Assembly (NCBI GenBank): GCA_021775315.1
Contig: JAJFIC010000079.1
Location: 1 to 39,289 of the forward strand
Length of the DNA stretch: 39,289 nucleotides
Reading direction: 5' to 3'
Source: Paracoccaceae bacterium
Lineage (GTDB): Bacteria > Pseudomonadota > Alphaproteobacteria > Rhodobacterales > Rhodobacteraceae
The translations under genes and the position numbers were made by a program. Within the stretch, counting starts at the first letter, position 1. Each line of letters opens with the position of its first letter. The notes beneath the pieces are model-generated. The model saw only the letters and a program-made list of their open reading frames with translations, made no database searches and was not told the origin of the DNA. This document shows, piece by piece, positions 36,282 through 39,289 of this stretch.

Positions 36282-36317
36282 TAAGATCGTCGTTTGAAAT
36301 TCGATAGATAATTGCAC

Positions 36318-36329
36318 CGCCCTAGGGCG
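36318..36329. repeat. Perfect 12-bp palindrome between rnj and helicase
   Basis: CGCCCTAGGGCG, 21 bases downstream of the helicase stop as read on the minus strand. It may fold as a small hairpin (CGCC/GGCG with a CTAG loop) and serve as the helicase 3' end; no T-run is adjacent, though an AT-rich ATTATCTAT follows on the minus strand. Confidence 0.35.
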
Positions 36330-36349
36330 AGGTCGATCTGCTGCGTGGC

Positions 36350-37846
36350 TTAAAGGCTACGCTGCAAAAACGCCGGAACATGGTCGCCCATGCCAACGAT
36401 GGCGTTGTTGTCATTGCGCTGGCGACCGCGATTGCGCTGATCCTGCTTGGCTGCGGGCTGTTTTTCCGCAAGTTTCGCCTCAGCCGGTTTTGATCTGGTT
36501 CTTGCGACTTTTTCCGCTGGCTGCTCAGTTGGTGTTTCAGCAACTGGTTGCACAGTTTCTTCGGTCGCTGCGCTTGCCACTTCGGGCGCTGCTTTTGCCC
36601 TGCTTCTCGAACGCGCAGGCTTGGCCGCCGCGGGTTTATCCTTGGCCGGGGCGCTTGATTTTTCTTCTTGCGGCGCGTCGGCCTTGGCAGGTTTCAAAGC
36701 GTTTGGCGGATCAATCCGAGGAACGGTCTGTTTTACCAGCGCTTCGATTGCGTTTAGGTATTTTTCGTCTGCAACCGGACACAGCGTGAAGGCATGGCCT
36801 TCGCGCCCGGCGCGACCCGTACGCCCGACACGGTGCACGTAATCTTCGGCATGGATCGGCACGTCGAAATTGAAAACATGGCTGACATTCGGGATATCAA
36901 GCCCACGCGCTGCGACGTCGGAGGCGATCAGGAACCGGATCTCGCCATCGCGAAAGCCGTTCAAAGTGCGCGTACGTACCGATTGGTCCAGATCACCGTG
37001 AATGGGTGACGCGTCATAGCCATGCTTTTTCATGGATTTGGCGACCAGATCAACGTCAATCTTGCGATTGCAAAAGATGATCCCGTTGGTAATTTTGTCG
37101 CCTTCATTTTCGATGATCAGACGCAGCAAATTCCGTTTTTCACTGGCGGTACGATCCTTACGCGACGGCTTGAATACACAGACCGCTTGAACGATGGTAT
37201 CCGACGTTGTCGCCTGCCGGGCAACTTCGACCCGTTCAGGATTATGCAGGAATTCCTGTGTGATCCGTGTAATCTCGGGCGCCATGGTCGCTGAAAAGAA
37301 CAGCGTCTGACGGGTAAACGGCGTCAGCTTGAAAATCTTTTCGATATCAGGAATGAACCCCATATCAAGCATGCGGTCAGCCTCATCGACGACCATGATC
37401 TGAACGCCGGTCAGCATCAGTTTGCCGCGTTGGAAATGGTCAAGCAGCCGTCCGGGTGTGGCAATCAGAACGTCAACGCCCCGGTCGATCAAGCGATCCT
37501 GATCCTTGAAACTAACGCCGCCAATAAGCAGGGCCATCGTCAGTTTGGTGTGCTTTGCATAGGTTTCGAAATTCTCGGCAACCTGTGCGGCCAGTTCACG
37601 CGTCGGTGCCAGCACTAACGAGCGTGGCATCCGCGCCCGCGCCCGGCCTTTGCCGAGCATAGTGATCATCGGCAGCACGAAAGACGCTGTTTTCCCGGTG
37701 CCGGTCTGTGCAATTCCCAAAACATCGCGACCGGTCAAAGCGTGAGGAATTGCCTGCGCCTGAATGGGTGTCGGCGTTTCATAGCCTGCTTCTTCAATGG
37801 CCTTAAGGACCCTCGGGTCCAGTTCCAAGTCAGAGAATTTTGTCAT
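36350..37846 (-). CDS. DEAD-box ATP-dependent RNA helicase, RhlE-like
   Basis: Unwinds structured RNA, probably in ribosome assembly or mRNA decay. The 498-residue protein has a Q motif (TPTPIQAQAIP, about 24-34), motif I AQTGTGKT (46-53), PTRELA (81-86), TPGR (130-133), VDEAD (153-157), SAT (185-187), DVAARGLDIP near 315 and HRVGRTGRAG near 340. Residues after about 390 form an Ala/Lys/Pro/Arg-rich disordered tail (KPARSRSRAKAAPE ... DQRNRGRQRNDNN), typical of RhlE-type RNA-binding extensions. GGGA lies 7 bases before the ATG on the minus strand. Convergent with rnj, another RNA-metabolism gene. Confidence 0.93.
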   Translation of the reverse strand: MTKFSDLELDPRVLKAIEEAGYETPTPIQAQAIPHALTGRDVLGIAQTGTGKTASFVLPMITMLGKGRARARMPRSLVLAPTRELAAQVAENFETYAKHTKLTMALLIGGVSFKDQDRLIDRGVDVLIATPGRLLDHFQRGKLMLTGVQIMVVDEADRMLDMGFIPDIEKIFKLTPFTRQTLFFSATMAPEITRITQEFLHNPERVEVARQATTSDTIVQAVCVFKPSRKDRTASEKRNLLRLIIENEGDKITNGIIFCNRKIDVDLVAKSMKKHGYDASPIHGDLDQSVRTRTLNGFRDGEIRFLIASDVAARGLDIPNVSHVFNFDVPIHAEDYVHRVGRTGRAGREGHAFTLCPVADEKYLNAIEALVKQTVPRIDPPNALKPAKADAPQEEKSSAPAKDKPAAAKPARSRSRAKAAPEVASAATEETVQPVAETPTEQPAEKVARTRSKPAEAKLAEKQPAAKQDQRNRGRQRNDNNAIVGMGDHVPAFLQRSL

Positions 37847-38340
37847 ATGATCCCGGTGTTTATAGCGAAGTTTTCAAGTCAGACCGCCTATGTGAAAATG
37901 TCACGCATTGGTGTGCATTCCACGCCGCTTTCCTAGTCAAAAATTGACGGCGGGTCAACGCGACATACGATCATTTGACCAATTGAGAGGATAAAGACCC
38001 ATTGTTTCCTAGATTGATCCAGTAGAGGTGTTTGAGTCGGGTTTTTGTGACATTTTGGCAATATTGTAACACTGTCTTTCGCAGGACTATGCTTGGATAT
38101 CTGCCCTAGGGGCGCCTCTGTTTGCATGCACCAATTTAGATATAGCGCTTGATTGCTCGGATTACTCAGATATAGGGATTTATACCGCCGATTTGACCAG
38201 CGATTTGATCAGCTTTTAGTTGTATCACGGCATTTCAAAAAAGTGTTTGCCGAGAAGTAAATATAAAGTTGGAATAGTCCGCAATGAGGTTTACCATCGC
38301 GCGCAGACGAGCAAAAACAACAACAAAGTGAACGAAGCGC
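37847..38340. other. 494-bp gene-free, AT-richer divergent region
   Basis: Separates the divergent helicase and PepSY genes. No convincing coding sequence on either strand, and no tRNA. It contains a TATAAA reading towards the helicase (37857-37862 complement), a CAATATTG palindrome near 38060, two AGATATAG elements (38138-38145 and 38168-38175), a possible plus-strand promoter (TTGATT 38149-38154, 16-base spacer, TATAGG 38171-38176) and the tandem repeat at 38189-38212. Base composition is visibly richer in A+T than the flanks. Confidence 0.6.
38189..38212. repeat. Tandem 12-bp direct repeat
   Basis: CGATTTGACCAG (38189-38200) is followed at once by CGATTTGATCAG (38201-38212); 11 of 12 bases match. 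One helical turn spacing would place two regulator subunits on the same DNA face. It lies just downstream of the candidate promoter for the PepSY gene. Confidence 0.5.
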
Positions 38341-38958
38341 GTGCTACGACTATTTCGAACAGTGCATGGGTGGCTTGGCATTTTCGTTATGCCCTTGATC
38401 ATCATCATCGGCCTGACCGGGCTGTATCTGAACCATTCCCGGTTTGTGTTGGGTTTTTTGCCATCCGGCAGCTACGACGAAGCGAAATTCGATGAATGGC
38501 CCGACCCAGAACCGGTGGACGAGGCCGAAGCCCTGGCAATCGCGATTGCGGTTTTTCCGGCGGATACCTTTAAAAAGAACGCCAAGATTGAATATCACAA
38601 GCGCGCGGTTCAGATGTTTGATGGCCCGTCCGGGCGGGTGATCGTTGACAATAACACTGGTCATTATTGGGTCAAAACACGCCTTAGGCGTAAAACCTAT
38701 GACCCTGCCGGGCGGCAGGTCGACAGCAAGTTTTACTGGGGCACTTTGTTTAAGTCGCTACACACTCGTGGCTGGGTCACCCGTGGTCTGGGCACTTGGC
38801 TGGCGGATATCACAGCCGGGGCAATGGTGGTTTTCGGGCTGACTGGTATGGTGCTTTTCCTGACCCCAAGACTGCGCCGACGCCGCAACAAGCGAACACA
38901 GGTTGAGGTTGCGCGCAGCAATGTGCCGCGTCCCAAGCGGATCAAACTGAAGAACTAG
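38341..38958 (+). CDS. PepSY-associated transmembrane family protein
   Basis: A 205-residue inner-membrane protein with one N-terminal helix (11-30, WLGIFVMPLIIIIGLTGLYL) and one C-terminal helix (155-174, ADITAGAMVVFGLTGMVLFL) flanking a periplasmic region that reads as a PepSY-like domain (EALAIAIAVFPADTF ... YHKRAVQMFDGPSGRVIVDNNTGHY). The LFKSLHTRGWVTRGLGTWLADITAG stretch is the usual lead-in to the last helix of PepSY-TM proteins, which often sit with iron-uptake genes; none is visible here. The start is GTG at 38341, since an in-frame stop at 38329 excludes earlier starts; no strong ribosome site is seen. The tail is highly basic. Confidence 0.78.
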   Translation: MLRLFRTVHGWLGIFVMPLIIIIGLTGLYLNHSRFVLGFLPSGSYDEAKFDEWPDPEPVDEAEALAIAIAVFPADTFKKNAKIEYHKRAVQMFDGPSGRVIVDNNTGHYWVKTRLRRKTYDPAGRQVDSKFYWGTLFKSLHTRGWVTRGLGTWLADITAGAMVVFGLTGMVLFLTPRLRRRRNKRTQVEVARSNVPRPKRIKLKN

Positions 38959-38994
38959 ACGATCAAAGCACCAGCAGGGCATGGGCGCCTTTGG

Positions 38995-39289
38995 CTACCA
39001 GACCTGCATTTCCTTTGTGGCCGCCAGCGTCAGGTCCGGATAATCCCGCACAACCCGGTCGATGTCCCATTGCAGTCGCGTCAAAAACACCGGATCGCCA
39101 TCGTGATCCTGCGCCATGTGGCCCTTATTGGCGTTGATGAACGCGTCAAGTTTGTCTTTAGGCCCCGTGATCCAACGGGCAGAGGTGAATTGCGACGGCT
39201 CAAACCGAACGGGCAGGTTGTATTCCTGTTCGATGCGGCTGGCCAGAACCTCAAATTGCAACGGCCCGACCACGCCGATGACCCAGCCC
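38995..39289 (-). CDS. prfC: Peptide chain release factor 3, C-terminal fragment (cut by window edge)
   Basis: Only the last 97 codons are inside the window. The sequence GWVIGVVGPLQFEVLASRIEQEYNLPVRFEPSQF matches the C-terminal domain of RF3, the GTPase that recycles RF1/RF2 from terminated ribosomes. It continues with SARWITGPKDKLDAFINAN and ends DLTLAATKEMQVW, with the stop at 38995-38997. The GTPase domain lies beyond the right edge. Convergent with the PepSY gene across 36 bases without a clear terminator. Confidence 0.88.
   Translation of the reverse strand, partial: GWVIGVVGPLQFEVLASRIEQEYNLPVRFEPSQFTSARWITGPKDKLDAFINANKGHMAQDHDGDPVFLTRLQWDIDRVVRDYPDLTLAATKEMQVW

Noticed and set aside
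38220-38495. 91-codon plus-strand frame overlapping the PepSY gene start
   Set aside because: Shares sequence with the PepSY gene in another frame; only the latter encodes membrane helices and a family pattern.
1-39289. CRISPR array, transposase, integrase, tRNA or rRNA
   Set aside because: Looked for repeat-spacer patterns, terminal repeats beside transposase motifs and tRNA GGTTCGA-type arms in the gaps; none found.

Overview
This window looks like chromosomal DNA of an alphaproteobacterium of the Rhodobacteraceae (Roseobacter/Rhodobacter/Paracoccus type). The grounds are the NuoA-N sequences, a nuo operon interrupted by small unidentified genes (a layout known from Rhodobacter capsulatus), the gene order nuoN-birA-coaX-rnj, and a compact leucine-degradation operon. 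There is no phage, insertion sequence, CRISPR array, tRNA or rRNA that I can recognise. Both ends cut genes: glmS on the left and prfC on the right.

Layout. (1) 1-4800: glmU-glmS on the minus strand (UDP-GlcNAc supply for the envelope), divergent from gph (phosphoglycolate phosphatase), then a minus-strand MmgE/PrpD-family gene. (2) 4989-6182: a lone DegT/DnrJ/EryC1/StrS-type PLP enzyme. (3) 6262-14092: a leucine/isovalerate catabolic operon: ivd, a secreted LprI-like protein, mccB, mccA, a GST-family gene, HMG-CoA lyase and a methylglutaconyl-CoA hydratase-like crotonase. Together they take isovaleryl-CoA to acetyl-CoA and acetoacetate. A 26-bp near-perfect inverted repeat overlaps the -10 of the ivd promoter and is a convincing repressor operator. 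(4) 14093-14485: a 393-bp gene-free leader before the nuo operon. (5) 14486-33061: the complete 14-subunit nuo operon (nuoA, B, C, D, E, F, G, H, I, J, K, L, M, N), with seven extra genes, plus one doubtful 54-codon ORF, set between D/E, E/F, F/G, G/H and I/J. (6) 33062-36273: birA, coaX and rnj follow nuoN with almost no spacing and end at a strong stem-loop. (7) 36350-37846: a convergent DEAD-box RNA helicase. (8) 37847-38340: an AT-richer gene-free stretch with a tandem repeat. (9) A PepSY-type membrane protein and the 3' end of prfC.

The most unusual part is 17572-20602. NuoE carries a long C-terminal extension, an Ala/Lys/Pro linker followed by a helix-hairpin-helix (HhH) domain. Two membrane-anchored proteins encoded immediately downstream end in the same kind of domain. 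One copy is nearly identical to the NuoE tail; the other is divergent and sits behind a linker of about 260 mostly acidic residues. These look like products of duplication inside the operon and suggest an accessory membrane-tethered module of complex I. One predicted secreted protein, one predicted lipoprotein, two small membrane proteins and a cysteine-free carboxymuconolactone-decarboxylase-like protein are also co-transcribed with complex I. All assignments are by reading sequence motifs; no database search was possible.
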